Position numbers and translations under genes: made by a program
NCBI GenBank assembly: GCA_016705475.1
Contig: JADIYD010000008.1
Location: 1 to 64,000, forward strand
From: Betaproteobacteria bacterium
GTDB lineage: Bacteria > Pseudomonadota > Gammaproteobacteria > Burkholderiales > Rhodocyclaceae
DNA: 64,000 nt
Direction of reading: 5' to 3'
Notes under the pieces: generated by a model
What the model was told of the DNA's origin: nothing
Databases searched by the model: none
What the model saw: the letters and a program-made list of their open reading frames with translations, nothing else
Part shown: positions 25,639 through 35,308 of the stretch, in pieces
How the letters are laid out: every line of letters starts with the position of its first letter
Position numbering within the stretch: position 1 is the stretch's first letter

Positions 25639-28600
25639 TCACCACGCTACCAAGGGGGTGTCAGCCAGGAAGGAAGGCGCTATCAGTTGGGGGGTCTGGC
25701 GGGTGCGGGCATCGCCAAGCTGTTTGACGACGCGGCTGGTTTGCTCGAAGGCGTCCTCGACGGTGACGCGCTGTTTGGCAGCCCCGGCCGGACGCTTCAA
25801 GGCTTCCAGCAGGGCAAAGGTAAACAGGCCGTGCCCGCCCTGGGGATATTCCTGGGAATATTCGTTGCGCTGCGAGGCGGTCAACATCGCGAAGCGGGAC
25901 GCGGCGGTGCGTTTTTTCAGCGAGCGTGCATCGAATGATCCGGCCACGGCCAGGGATTGGCAGGTGTCGACGATGAGAAGCCGTCGCCCGGCACTATCCC
26001 GCATGGCGTCGAACAGGATGCGCCAGCTCACCAGGGACTTTGGCTCGCGGTCAACGAAGCGGCCGGCGAGTGCCTCGCGGATGTCTTGTTGGGTTGCATC
26101 CCGCGGAACAAAAAAATAGTTGCCGGCTGGATCGCTGAACCCGTGTGACGCCAGGAAAAGAACCACCGTGTCGTCCGCGCCGGCACGCTGCAGGAAGGGC
26201 AGCGCCTCGACGACTGCGCGGCGAGTAGGCAGGTTGCCGCGATCGCTCAGGACCTTTACGTGGACGCGCTCGTAGGGGTGTCCCTGGGCACCCTGCATGA
26301 GCCGAGCAAACGCGTCCGCGTCCTGTGCCGCGAATTCCAGATCGTCTAGAATGCGATCCGGCCCCTTCGGGATGTGGTCGAAATGATTGACGCCAACGGC
26401 CAGCAGGTAGAGGTTTCCCCGGCGTTGCGGCGCTGGGTTGGCAGTCGCGGCGCGAAGGTAATATTCGGCCAGCCCCATCGAGCGCCCGTTGAAGGCCTCC
26501 ACCCGCAGCTGATCTCCGTCGCCCGTCGCTTCGAATGCGACTCTGCGCTTGAAGCGCAGACGTTCCCCTTCCTTCAGGGTGCGCTCGGCCGGATTGAGGA
26601 TGGGGATACCATTCAGATAAACCCTGTATTCGGTGATCGGGGTACCGCGGCTATCGACATCGATCGCGATACTGGGACGACCGCCCGGACCCGCCGCGGC
26701 CGTGGTAATGCGGATCGCCGGCGGCTCGATGGCGGCAATCTTTTCGATGCTGGCCCCTGAGCCAGCATCGGCAGCCGTCTGAGTTGGGTCGAACTGGGCG
26801 CGCACCAGATCGGGCCTATAGAGCAGGCGTTCGAACTGCACGGCGCGGTAGAACCGCGCCTCCTTGTCTTGTCCGTCATTGACGTGCCAGCCGACGAACT
26901 GATCGCCTTCTGGGCTCGCGGCGTAGTAGCCGTCCGGCCGCCAGAGAACCCAGTCGCGTTCGTTGGCGTGCAGGAACAGTCCGAAACGCTCTTGTCCGGA
27001 ATTCGGGTCGAACCAGCGCAAGGTTCCGTCGGAAAGCGCGGCAACCACATAACGGCCGTCGGCAGATAGATTGACGGCATGCACCTTGCCTTGGGTATAA
27101 ACGCGCCAGAGCGCTTGACCACCTCGACCGTAGCGCCGCAAGGACCAGTTCGTGCCGACGATGAGCGCCTCTCCGTCGGCACCGTATGACCACGCCGTGC
27201 AGCGCTCCAACGCATCAAGGACGATGGGCTTGCCGTCGATCACCGGGTGCTCGGCGTCCTTGCAATCTATCGACCGGCCGGCCGCCTGCCGGCGGGGGGC
27301 GGTCCAGATCGTAGACAGCATGTCCGGCGGTGGTACATCCGGCTCACGGTTTTCCAGATAGGTTTTTTGCTCAGGAGTATCACGTAAACCACGTCGGACC
27401 GCGCTGCAGGCAGACGACCCAGGCTCCGCCCCGGCGCTGCAGGCGCGCACTGCCCGCACCGCCGAGCCCGGCGCGCCGGGCAACTCGAATAGCCCTTGTC
27501 GCACTAGATCCATGGCTTGGATATAACCATCGGGAAGGCGCCAGGCGACCCGCCCGGCTTCCGGAGAGAGCAGCAGTCCATCCCCGACAAGACTCAGGTC
27601 GAGAGCTGGACTGCCCAGCTCGCGTATGACTTGACCATTGCCTGAAACGATTGCCAGACGAGGTTCGTCCGTGGTGAGCAGCATGCTGCCGTCGTCGAGC
27701 AGCATTTTTCCGCCGGCGCGGTGGCGGCCGAGGTCAATGGGAGGGCCGGCAAGTTTACCTTCTTTTGACCAGCGGAACACCAGGGCTCGGTCATCGGCGT
27801 GTTCGCCCGTTGCCACCAGGGAACCGTCGGCCGCCCAGGCCACGCAGCACAGCCCTTTCTGGCCGGGCTCGCTCTCGATGCGGGCGACGAACTGCAAGTG
27901 CAAGTCGGGCAGCCGAAATACGGCGACCACGGGAAGGTCGGAAAAGCCCAGGGCAAAGCTTTGCCCGTCGGCACTCACGGCCGTATTGCCGGGACGGCGC
28001 GATATGCCCATGGGCTGGCGCTGAACCAGATGGTGCGTGGCGTCATAGACCCTCAGCGCACCATCCAGCGCGGTGGTCACGAGCCAGCCGCCGGGCGCAG
28101 CGGAAGAGATGTCCACCACGTTGCCGCGATATTCGGGATCGCTGGCAACCTCGCGAAACGAGGCAGCGTCCAGGATGCGCAACCCGCCTTCACCCTGCAT
28201 GCCAACCACGAGATGGCGCCCGTCCGCTGTGTAGCCGAGCGCGGACACCAGCCGCGGGAATCCGCCCACGCGCCGGATCAGTGCCCCGGTTTCGGAATCG
28301 AAAACGTACACCGATGCCGACTGGTTCCATTGCCAACCGGTCCAGCCGCCGACCGCGACGTGCCGACCGTCGGGAGATACCGCTGCGGCGAACAGGACGC
28401 CTTCATTGCCGGCCTCGATCGGGACGCGCAGGGTGCGTACCAGGCGAAGCTCCGGAAGCTGCCAGATGCGCACAGTCTTGTCGTACCCCGCTGTGATGGC
28501 GCGATTGCGCACCCGATCCAGGTCGAGAAGCGTGATGGGCAAAACGTGGGCGCCGGCTTCGATGCGCAGGATGGGTGCCGTCGACGGTTCCCCAGCGTGG

Positions 28601-28668
28601 GCCAGGGCGGCCATTCCCAGCGCCAGCACAACGAGGGTGATCGCCCGGAAACGCTGCGCAATGATCAC
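25639..28668 (-). CDS. Secreted WD40-like propeller fused to caspase-family peptidase
   Basis: A 1009-residue protein starting at GTG. A signal peptide (ITLVVLALGMAALAHAG) predicts export. Residues about 30-600 are WD40/propeller repeats (DKTVRIWQLPE, AAAVSPDGRHVAVGG, LSADGRYVVAALSDGTLRWFD). Residues about 660-740 are Ig-like, followed by a caspase (C14) domain at about 755-1000: LYLLAVGVNHF, catalytic His842 in LFLASHGFS and Cys903 in LLIVDTCQS. Both catalytic residues are present. It starts 24 bases after tpsA and 33 bases before the protease gene, so it is part of a TPS operon. The cytoplasmic signalling role of many bacterial caspases is unlikely given the signal peptide. A paralogue lies at 44365-47241. 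Confidence 0.87.
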   Translation of the reverse strand: MIIAQRFRAITLVVLALGMAALAHAGEPSTAPILRIEAGAHVLPITLLDLDRVRNRAITAGYDKTVRIWQLPELRLVRTLRVPIEAGNEGVLFAAAVSPDGRHVAVGGWTGWQWNQSASVYVFDSETGALIRRVGGFPRLVSALGYTADGRHLVVGMQGEGGLRILDAASFREVASDPEYRGNVVDISSAAPGGWLVTTALDGALRVYDATHHLVQRQPMGISRRPGNTAVSADGQSFALGFSDLPVVAVFRLPDLHLQFVARIESEPGQKGLCCVAWAADGSLVATGEHADDRALVFRWSKEGKLAGPPIDLGRHRAGGKMLLDDGSMLLTTDEPRLAIVSGNGQVIRELGSPALDLSLVGDGLLLSPEAGRVAWRLPDGYIQAMDLVRQGLFELPGAPGSAVRAVRACSAGAEPGSSACSAVRRGLRDTPEQKTYLENREPDVPPPDMLSTIWTAPRRQAAGRSIDCKDAEHPVIDGKPIVLDALERCTAWSYGADGEALIVGTNWSLRRYGRGGQALWRVYTQGKVHAVNLSADGRYVVAALSDGTLRWFDPNSGQERFGLFLHANERDWVLWRPDGYYAASPEGDQFVGWHVNDGQDKEARFYRAVQFERLLYRPDLVRAQFDPTQTAADAGSGASIEKIAAIEPPAIRITTAAAGPGGRPSIAIDVDSRGTPITEYRVYLNGIPILNPAERTLKEGERLRFKRRVAFEATGDGDQLRVEAFNGRSMGLAEYYLRAATANPAPQRRGNLYLLAVGVNHFDHIPKGPDRILDDLEFAAQDADAFARLMQGAQGHPYERVHVKVLSDRGNLPTRRAVVEALPFLQRAGADDTVVLFLASHGFSDPAGNYFFVPRDATQQDIREALAGRFVDREPKSLVSWRILFDAMRDSAGRRLLIVDTCQSLAVAGSFDARSLKKRTAASRFAMLTASQRNEYSQEYPQGGHGLFTFALLEALKRPAGAAKQRVTVEDAFEQTSRVVKQLGDARTRQTPQLIAPSFLADTPLVAW

Positions 28669-28692
28669 GGCGCCCTGGGCTCCAGTCGGTGT

Positions 28693-31600
28693 TCAGCGCG
28701 AAGCGCCCACACAGGGTTGCGCTGACACACCGGGCGCGCCGAGGGCGATACAGCGACGTTTGCCGAACACGTCCTGCGCTGCGCCACCAAGCGGAGTACC
28801 GCGCCCGAAGTCGACTTCAGCGAGCATTCCGGGGCCGCCAAGCACGATGTCGGTTGTGATGCCGGACTCTCCGGCCCCTGCCGTATTGGCCGCTGTGTCG
28901 ATCGCTAGTTCAGTCTCCCCCAACGGCGTTCCGGGTTCCGCCTGGACCAGATCCGAAGTTCGAAATATCGCCTCACCCAGTGCCGCGGCGAGTGCGAGGG
29001 CCACGTTCCCGTTGCCCACTGTTGCCGGAATGCCAATGGCCGGCGGCCCGACCACGCCAGGTTGCGGTACGACGCTGTCTCCCGGGGATCCAATAGCGGA
29101 TAAGAACCCGGAAAAGGCGATATCCGGCGACGTCGGCTGAACAACTGAGGTTCCGCTTCCTTGTCCGGGGTCGCGAAACTGCCCAAGCCAGTCCGCAGCG
29201 TGTGTGCTGTTGTTGGTCGGTACGGTGCCCCCGCTGATAACCAATCGATAAGCCTGGCTGCCAGCTTGGGGGTAGAAGAAGCCATACTGGTTGAGCGCTT
29301 CATAATAGAGAATGGGGCCGATCAGATTCGGACGGTAGATGCGTTCTGGCAGGTTCCCATTGGCAAAGAAAGTTCCGCCTATCAAATCATGCCGAGCGTA
29401 TCTCAGGGGATTGGCGACGTCACCGGCTGGATAGGTGATCGCCTGGCCCGGGACGATGTTGCTGGTATTGATCAGGCTCTTAATGTCGGATGCGCTCATC
29501 ATCGCACTTACAACGAGGCGGTTGGACGACTTGTTATTGAATTCGTCGTAGAAGTCCTCGTTGGTGATGTGACCCATGTTCAGGGTTATGGTCCCACCTC
29601 TCGGGACGAGCGTGTTATCGATGAATATCAACGACTTGAAGCTGGTGGCGGTGCCACTCCCGCCGGTTGTGTCGCTCACCATGTGAATGGCGGCTGGATT
29701 GTTCGGATAGTCCGGAAGAGCCAGGAACGCGGAAGCCGAATTCATGCCGCGGAAATTAAAGACGTCAACATCGTTGTTCAGTCTGATGTCGCCGCCCTCG
29801 GACAGGATGTCGGCATAAAGATTGATCTTGCCGTTCGTATTCGAATTGCCGGGCGCCCCCAGCTCGATAGCGCTGCCGTTGGTAGCGAGGATGTTGTCCA
29901 AAATATTCAGGTTGCCACGGAAGTGCGCGGTCAAGCCGTTGGCGACTCGCACGCCATGCAACGTGATGTCCTGGCTCGAATCCAGGGCTACATGCTGGAG
30001 GTCAGCCATTGGAGAATTCACGGTGATCGACCCGCTGGACGTCGTTGTCGCGGTCAAGTTTCTCGCCGTCACCGAATTGACCAACATGTCACCGGCCGCC
30101 GTGAGAGTGGCCGATCCCGACCCCGTGTCGATTGCGCCAGATATCTGGAGGACACCGTCGCTGGCCGTTGCGTTCAAATCGCTGTTGTGGGTCAGGACGT
30201 TTTCGGTAACCGAGATGTTGCCCGCAGCATCGAGCGTAATCGCCCCAACGCTCGACTGTTGTGTGGTGTCGAAACCCTTGGCGCCGATTCCCCCGTTTTG
30301 GGAACGGACCAAAATGCTGCCCCCGGACAATACGTATTCTGACAAGGTTACGCCCTGGGCCGACTGCAGGGCCACGTTGCCGCCTGCGTTGATGCCCCCA
30401 CCGTCCGCTAGGCTGTAGGCGTTGACGAGAACAGCGCCAGTCGTCTTGACGCCACTCAGCGACACTGTTTGCGCGGCCGATGGGTTGATCGTTGCATTGG
30501 CCGCACCCAGAAACGCGTTGATGTTCACCGAACCGGCCACAAGCGCACGGTTGGCAGTCACCGGGCCGCCGGAAGATGTGATGTTGACGGTGCCATCTGT
30601 CTGCAGATATTCGGCTGTCACGCCATGGGCGCCGGACAGGCTGATGGTCTGGTTGCCGGCGTACAGCATAGTGTTCGGGGCCATGCTGAACAGGTTGCCG
30701 GCACTCAAGGTGATTGCGCCGTTGTTGGTCAGGATGTGGTTCTGAACGAGGAGGTTGTGGCCGGCGCCCAAGGTCACCGAACCGCCCGGGACGCCACCGC
30801 GGCCCTCGATAACAGCTGCCACGGTCAGGTCGTTGCTGGCAGCGAGGGAGACGTTATTGCCTGCGGCGAGAAGGTTGTACAGGGTGAAGTCGCTCACCAC
30901 GTTGGCGGAATCCGGCTGGTGGGCGATGGTGAGATCCGTCGGGTCCAGGATCACGGTCCCGGCGCGCCCGGCGGGCGCCGTCAGGCGAATATCACTGCTA
31001 TTCATGATGACGCTGCCTGTCGAGGAAATTTCGGCGCTGCCGCCGTTTCCGCCACCGTCGCCGCCCGTTGCGGAGATGCTCCCCGCGAATCGGGTCTGGC
31101 CGGAAGAAAAGAGTCGGACCGCTCCGCCGTCGCCCCGGCTCGCCGCATCGGCCGCGACGACCGCTCCAGGCGCAACGTTCACCACCGCCGTTGCCGCCAT
31201 GTCGCCAAGCACGATCGTGCCCCCGCCTTCCGCGCCTGATGCGTCGGCAAGGGCGCCGGCGAGCAGGGAGACCGTGGCACCCGTAGCGGCGATGCGGCCG
31301 CCCGTCCCGCCGGTGGCCGCGGTGACGTCGAGTTTTCCCGAAACGGCGAGATCGCCGCCGGGGCCGGCGTCGAGAAATATGACGCCGTTGCGGCTCTCGA
31401 CGCCGCGGGCGCGGACGATGCCGCCGAGATTCACCGTGGCGGCCAGCAGGTTCTGTGCCGACGCGGCCAGGATTTCGATGCGGCCGCCATCGGCCAGGAT
31501 GCTGCTATCGTTGCCCACGTAACGCGTCACCGGCCGGCCCTGGGAGTCGAGCAGGCTGGCGAGGGTGTCCCGGTCGAGGGCGACGCTGATCAGGGAGTCG

Positions 31601-32253
31601 CCGTAGAAATCAAGGGTGAAGCTGTCCCCGGAAGCCAGGGAAACCCGCCCGAGGCGGGCCGTGATGATACCGCTGTTGCGAACGTTGGGTGCCGCCAGCG
31701 CGACGAAGCCGCCTTGTGCTGCGGCGATGCTGCCTTCATTGACGACGGCGGCTCGGGGATTGCCGGCAATGGCAAAGTTCATCCTGCCGGCCATGAAATC
31801 GGCATTGGCAATGTCGGCTGTGGAGGCCATCAAGCTGCCGACGTTGATGGACGCCGTCCTGCCGAAGACGATGCCGTTCGGATTGACCAGATAGACTTGG
31901 CCGTTGGCGTTTAACTGACCGAAGATCTGCGACGGCGAGGCGTCATGGATACGGTTCAAAGCGGCGGCGCTGCCGCCGGGCTGGACGAACTTGACGGCTT
32001 CGCCGGCAGCGATGTTGAAGCTCGCCCAGTCGATGACGGCGCGGTTGCTGTTCTGGCGAATCAAGGTTGCAGATGGCGTGCTAGTAATTTCCGCGCTGCC
32101 TGCCGCAACCACGCCCCCCTTGGGAGCCGCAATGCCCGGCTGGCACATGGACGAAGCTATGGCTCCGCCAATGAATGCGCGAGCAATGGTTATCGCAAGC
32201 TTCGTTTGCCTCGGGTACCTGCCCAATATACGATTGGCTGTTTGCAATTTCAT
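28693..32253 (-). CDS. Filamentous hemagglutinin-like TpsA exoprotein
   Basis: A 1186-residue two-partner secretion exoprotein. An extended signal peptide (to about residue 42) is followed by the TPS domain with RQNSNRAVIDWASFNI near 66-81 and the diagnostic NPNGI at residues 124-128. The rest is a long Gly/Ala/Thr/Asn-rich beta-helix. The C-terminus ends with two cysteines 13 residues apart (about 1168 and 1181), resembling the disulfide-looped end that tethers HMW1 adhesins to their TpsB. GTAAAAGGAGATG stands just before the ATG. The partner tpsB lies 180 bases upstream. It may be an adhesin, but no known adhesin or toxin domain is recognised; the protease and caspase genes downstream may process it. 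Confidence 0.9.
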   Translation of the reverse strand: MKLQTANRILGRYPRQTKLAITIARAFIGGAIASSMCQPGIAAPKGGVVAAGSAEITSTPSATLIRQNSNRAVIDWASFNIAAGEAVKFVQPGGSAAALNRIHDASPSQIFGQLNANGQVYLVNPNGIVFGRTASINVGSLMASTADIANADFMAGRMNFAIAGNPRAAVVNEGSIAAAQGGFVALAAPNVRNSGIITARLGRVSLASGDSFTLDFYGDSLISVALDRDTLASLLDSQGRPVTRYVGNDSSILADGGRIEILAASAQNLLAATVNLGGIVRARGVESRNGVIFLDAGPGGDLAVSGKLDVTAATGGTGGRIAATGATVSLLAGALADASGAEGGGTIVLGDMAATAVVNVAPGAVVAADAASRGDGGAVRLFSSGQTRFAGSISATGGDGGGNGGSAEISSTGSVIMNSSDIRLTAPAGRAGTVILDPTDLTIAHQPDSANVVSDFTLYNLLAAGNNVSLAASNDLTVAAVIEGRGGVPGGSVTLGAGHNLLVQNHILTNNGAITLSAGNLFSMAPNTMLYAGNQTISLSGAHGVTAEYLQTDGTVNITSSGGPVTANRALVAGSVNINAFLGAANATINPSAAQTVSLSGVKTTGAVLVNAYSLADGGGINAGGNVALQSAQGVTLSEYVLSGGSILVRSQNGGIGAKGFDTTQQSSVGAITLDAAGNISVTENVLTHNSDLNATASDGVLQISGAIDTGSGSATLTAAGDMLVNSVTARNLTATTTSSGSITVNSPMADLQHVALDSSQDITLHGVRVANGLTAHFRGNLNILDNILATNGSAIELGAPGNSNTNGKINLYADILSEGGDIRLNNDVDVFNFRGMNSASAFLALPDYPNNPAAIHMVSDTTGGSGTATSFKSLIFIDNTLVPRGGTITLNMGHITNEDFYDEFNNKSSNRLVVSAMMSASDIKSLINTSNIVPGQAITYPAGDVANPLRYARHDLIGGTFFANGNLPERIYRPNLIGPILYYEALNQYGFFYPQAGSQAYRLVISGGTVPTNNSTHAADWLGQFRDPGQGSGTSVVQPTSPDIAFSGFLSAIGSPGDSVVPQPGVVGPPAIGIPATVGNGNVALALAAALGEAIFRTSDLVQAEPGTPLGETELAIDTAANTAGAGESGITTDIVLGGPGMLAEVDFGRGTPLGGAAQDVFGKRRCIALGAPGVSAQPCVGASR

Positions 32254-32392
32254 CGTGCATCTCCTTTTACTCGCGCTCCAGACTCGACTTGCGACCCCGG
32301 CCTATGTGAGTCTTAATGCTTGGCAATCATGCACAACCGATTCTTCCAGCAGTGGGTTGCCGGTTGTGGGCCGCGGAGCGCAAATTCAATTC

Positions 32393-32420
32393 ACTATCGC
32401 TAAACATTGCGTTCTTTCAA
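32393..32420 (-). promoter_or_regulatory. Possible sigma-70 promoter before tpsA
   Basis: On the minus strand TTGAAA and GATAGT are separated by 16 bases, about 140 bases upstream of the tpsA start. The -35 is good and the -10 matches 4 of 6. It would allow tpsA and the downstream genes to be expressed independently of tpsB. This is a by-eye assignment only. Confidence 0.3.
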
Positions 32421-32433
32421 TAGATCATGCTGT

Positions 32434-34128
32434 TCAGTAGGCGAACATGAGGCCGGCGAACATCCGCGGATTACGATTGCCCAGGATTTCGACGTCGCGC
32501 ACTAGGGGTTTGTCGAGCTCGACATAGCCGCTGAAACTATGATCGGGACCGACACGGAGGCCGATGCCGGTCGACGATGCGAGAATTCGGGTGCTGCCTC
32601 CCCCGAGATCGTTGTTCCACACCTGGCCATGGTCATAGAACGCATAGGCAGTTAAATTGGTGAAGGACAGATGGAACGCCCAGCGCAATTCAAGTTTCGC
32701 GCCGAAGCCCTTGTCACCCAGGAGTTCGGATGCGTCAAAGCCACGCAGGAATTGTTCGCCACCGAGGCCAAGTTGCTCCAGGGGTACCAGCCGGTCGCGA
32801 GAATACTGCCCAGTGAATGCACCAAGTACAGACCAGCCTGCGCCTAGGGGCTGCAGGCGCGCCAAGTAGATTGTGAACTTGGTGAAATCGATTTTGCTGT
32901 CTTGGCGCGTGAGGAGCGGGGAATCGACCGGCGATGCCCCCATGCCACTGATGCCGCGGGATATTTCAGCGTCAGCAAGATTGATTCCGCTCCAGTCATC
33001 GATACCGCTCCAGGTTATCCCAGCCCGCAGTGGTCTGACCTTGTCCTCGTGCAACCGCAAGCCTAGCGCTTCGCTTTTGGCATTTTCGACCGACCAATTG
33101 ACGCGGACGATCACATCGCCTTCACGGCTGCGACGGATCGGGTAACTTAGCCCGAAGGTGGTGGTGGACGACCTCAAAACCAAGTCAGGCAACCCAGAAT
33201 CGTCTTTCGGGCGCGCGCGACTCGCCGAATAGGAGACGGCTGCCTTGAGTCCGTCTGTCCCGACAGGCGCATCGCCTGTGTACGACCAGGCCGCAAGCCT
33301 TCCATCGTAGGTGCCCAGCAGAGCCAAGGCGTTGCGTTCACGCAGACCAAGCTGGCCGTTTTCAGCAACCGACAGGTTGTAGCGGGCTGGGCCGAGCAAT
33401 TTGGTTCCGTGATTGTCCGTCGACACTGACGCGGAAAGCCGACTGCGGCTCACGATCACAACGAGGTTTGTTGCGCCGGCATTGGCAGAACGCCTGAGGT
33501 AGGCGCGCGCGCTGGTTCCAGGTTCGTCGTTCAACAGCAATAGAGCGCGTTCCAGCGTTGCGAGTTTCAGTGGGCGTTCAGCCGTTACCGTCGCCTTGAG
33601 TTGGGCAGTGGACTTCGGCAAAGCGTTCCCATTCACATCCTGAGCATTGACTTCATCAATATAGCCCTCGACGACCGTCAGACGTACTTTGCCTTCGGAA
33701 ATTTGCTGCACCGGCACTAATGCCAGCGAAAGAACATAGCCTTCGCGCTGATAAATGTCGGTGACTGCGCGCGCATAGAGATAGATGTCGGCGAGCGAAA
33801 CTTCCTTGCCCACGTCTTTTTCCCAGACTTGCGCCAGACGGCTGGCGGAAATAGCGCTATTTCCGCTGACGACCACATCCCTAAGGACAAATTTGGTTGC
33901 CTCAGCATTGGCCGGTGGCTGCTGTGCTTCCGTCGCAGGCAATATGACTTCTGAAGGCTTGATTTCCGGCACTGGCTTGGGGGGCTCGACGTCCTTGCCG
34001 ACGCGCCCCGGCTGCAAACTGCCAGGAATGCCCTGCGCTTGCGCAACAGCTGGAGTGACCGCCAGAACTGCCGCGATGAGCACTGCCCGACCTGCACAGC
34101 ATATTAGCGTTTTCTGAATTGAGCTCAT
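32434..34128 (-). CDS. TpsB outer-membrane transporter (ShlB/FhaC/HecB family)
   Basis: A 564-residue two-partner secretion pore. The ATG at 34128 is chosen because AAGGA lies seven bases upstream and it directly precedes a signal peptide (AVLIAAVLAVTPAVAQAQG); the open frame extends to 34311 but that part looks like IS110 flank. Order: a Pro-rich linker, POTRA domains (FVLRDVVVSGNSAISASRL; VRLTVVEGYIDEV), then a 16-strand barrel with GLGGEQFLRGF and a terminal aromatic residue (LMFAY) as in outer-membrane proteins. It exports the TpsA encoded next. Its upstream region is interrupted by an IS110 fragment, so its native promoter may be lost or altered. Confidence 0.9.
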   Translation of the reverse strand: MSSIQKTLICCAGRAVLIAAVLAVTPAVAQAQGIPGSLQPGRVGKDVEPPKPVPEIKPSEVILPATEAQQPPANAEATKFVLRDVVVSGNSAISASRLAQVWEKDVGKEVSLADIYLYARAVTDIYQREGYVLSLALVPVQQISEGKVRLTVVEGYIDEVNAQDVNGNALPKSTAQLKATVTAERPLKLATLERALLLLNDEPGTSARAYLRRSANAGATNLVVIVSRSRLSASVSTDNHGTKLLGPARYNLSVAENGQLGLRERNALALLGTYDGRLAAWSYTGDAPVGTDGLKAAVSYSASRARPKDDSGLPDLVLRSSTTTFGLSYPIRRSREGDVIVRVNWSVENAKSEALGLRLHEDKVRPLRAGITWSGIDDWSGINLADAEISRGISGMGASPVDSPLLTRQDSKIDFTKFTIYLARLQPLGAGWSVLGAFTGQYSRDRLVPLEQLGLGGEQFLRGFDASELLGDKGFGAKLELRWAFHLSFTNLTAYAFYDHGQVWNNDLGGGSTRILASSTGIGLRVGPDHSFSGYVELDKPLVRDVEILGNRNPRMFAGLMFAY

Positions 34129-34309
34129 GTCATAGTCCTTAAGCATAATGCATTCTATGCACGAATGCCGTAATAACGCAATCAATCTCAATGACAGCCG
34201 GAAGAGAGTTGAGTCATGAATCAATGGGATGGGCCACCCCACTCGATTCCGTACTGTTATGCCAAAGTGGAAGGGCTGATCAACTTCGAAGCGAAGGAGC
34301 ATCTCACCC

Positions 34310-34760
34310 ATGAAGATAGCGACAATTGAAATCGACCTGGCGAAGAACGTGTTTCAGGTCCACGGTGTAGATGAGCGTGGCCATGTCGTGCTGCGCAAAC
34401 AGATCAGGCGTGACCAGCTGCTCGCGTTCATGGTCAATTTGCCCCCTTGCGTGGTTGGTATCGAGGCTTGTGGCAGCGTGCATGACTGGGCCCGCAAGTT
34501 TCAGGATTACGGACATACGGTCAGGCTTATGTCGCCGCAGTTCGTGAAGCCCTACGTGAAGAGCAACACGAATGACGCTGCGGATGCCGAGGCAATCTGC
34601 GAAGCCGTCACTCGGCCGAACATGCGATTTGTGCCGATTCAAAGTGTTGAGCAGCAAGCGGTACTCTCAATGTACCGGGTTCGCCAGGGCTTCGTCGTGG
34701 CGCGAACAGCACAGGCGAACCAGTACAGTCTGGGCGCTGCTCGCCCATGGCCGCGAATTT
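34310..34760 (+). mobile_element. IS110-family transposase, truncated 5' fragment
   Basis: Starting at the ATG at 34310, about 140 residues match the DEDD domain of IS110-family transposases: IDLAKNVFQVHGVDERG, LPPCVVGIEACGS, NDAADAEAICEAVTRP, EQQAVLSMYRVRQGF and ARTAQANQ. After that the IS110 reading is lost by frameshift and deletion, and the C-terminal serine domain is absent. About 85 bases upstream (from roughly 34225) probably belong to the left end. The element is inactive. Confidence 0.85.
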
Positions 34761-34873
34761 CGGGCCAATTACCGGTTTACGTGTCTGATGTTGTTCGGGC
34801 TATACCTATGCCGAAGTTGTCTCCCATCCACGGTATGTCAGAAGCGGACGGCACTTCCAACAGTTCGCTGAAG

Positions 34874-34930
34874 GGTGGAGCTGAAAGGTTGCGGTCAACA
34901 CGAAAAAAGGACGAAAAATGGAATGGCAAC
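34874..34930 (+). repeat. Repeat A, copy 2
   Basis: This is the counterpart of 22389-22447, with AAGGTTGCGGTCAACACG and GGACGAAAAATGGAATG. It lies directly after the IS110 fragment and before the decayed peptidase and the intact muramidase. The rest of 34761-35106 shows no gene I can support. Confidence 0.7.
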
Positions 34931-35106
34931 GAGGTCGACAAGCACGTGGCCCGGAGACGAGCGGTTGCGATCTCTGCAACAAGATGTGCAGGACGTACTA
35001 CATGGATCGTCACTTTAGCGACCCTTTGTGGCAACATAGATGGCGATACGAATTGCATAATCTCATCGAAGCCATGGCGTTACGCTAACGCTCAAACTTG
35101 AGGCAA

Positions 35107-35270
35107 GTGTTGGCGAGCTGCAATGCGCCTGATTCAAAGTGCGCAATAAAATGTGTCGGTTGCGCTTCGGGCATGGGTATTGTGGTTGCCGGTAAGGGTA
35201 ATGTGAACCAAGGTCTCGCACGTCAAATGCGCGTTCGGCCAACGAGTGGTTTTCAGCGGCCGCAACAGGG
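35107..35270 (+). pseudogene. Decayed remnant of a C70/papain-like peptidase
   Basis: TGTTGGCGAGCTGCAATGCG reads CWRAAMR, matching the CWQAAMR active-site stretch of the peptidase at 21650-22222. A few bases on, in another frame, GKGNVNQGLARQM matches KKGTDNQGLNCQM of the same protein. The rest has decayed. It precedes the intact muramidase, showing that both effector genes were once present at each end of the TPS unit. Confidence 0.55.
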
Positions 35271-35308
35271 TCGCGTCGTGCCGCTCTAAATATTCTGACG
35301 AGGCTTCA

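Noticed and set aside
25639..28668. Caspase gene considered as a cytoplasmic abortive-infection effector
   Set aside because: It has a signal peptide and envelope-directed neighbours, so a cytoplasmic defence role is unlikely.
29161..31522. Several long plus-strand open frames opposite tpsA
   Set aside because: These mirror the repetitive high-GC coding sequence of tpsA and carry no ribosome binding sites or family motifs.
35098..35289. A 63-residue frame read as a small gene
   Set aside because: Its sequence aligns in pieces and in two frames with the C70-like peptidase, so it is a pseudogene remnant rather than a gene.
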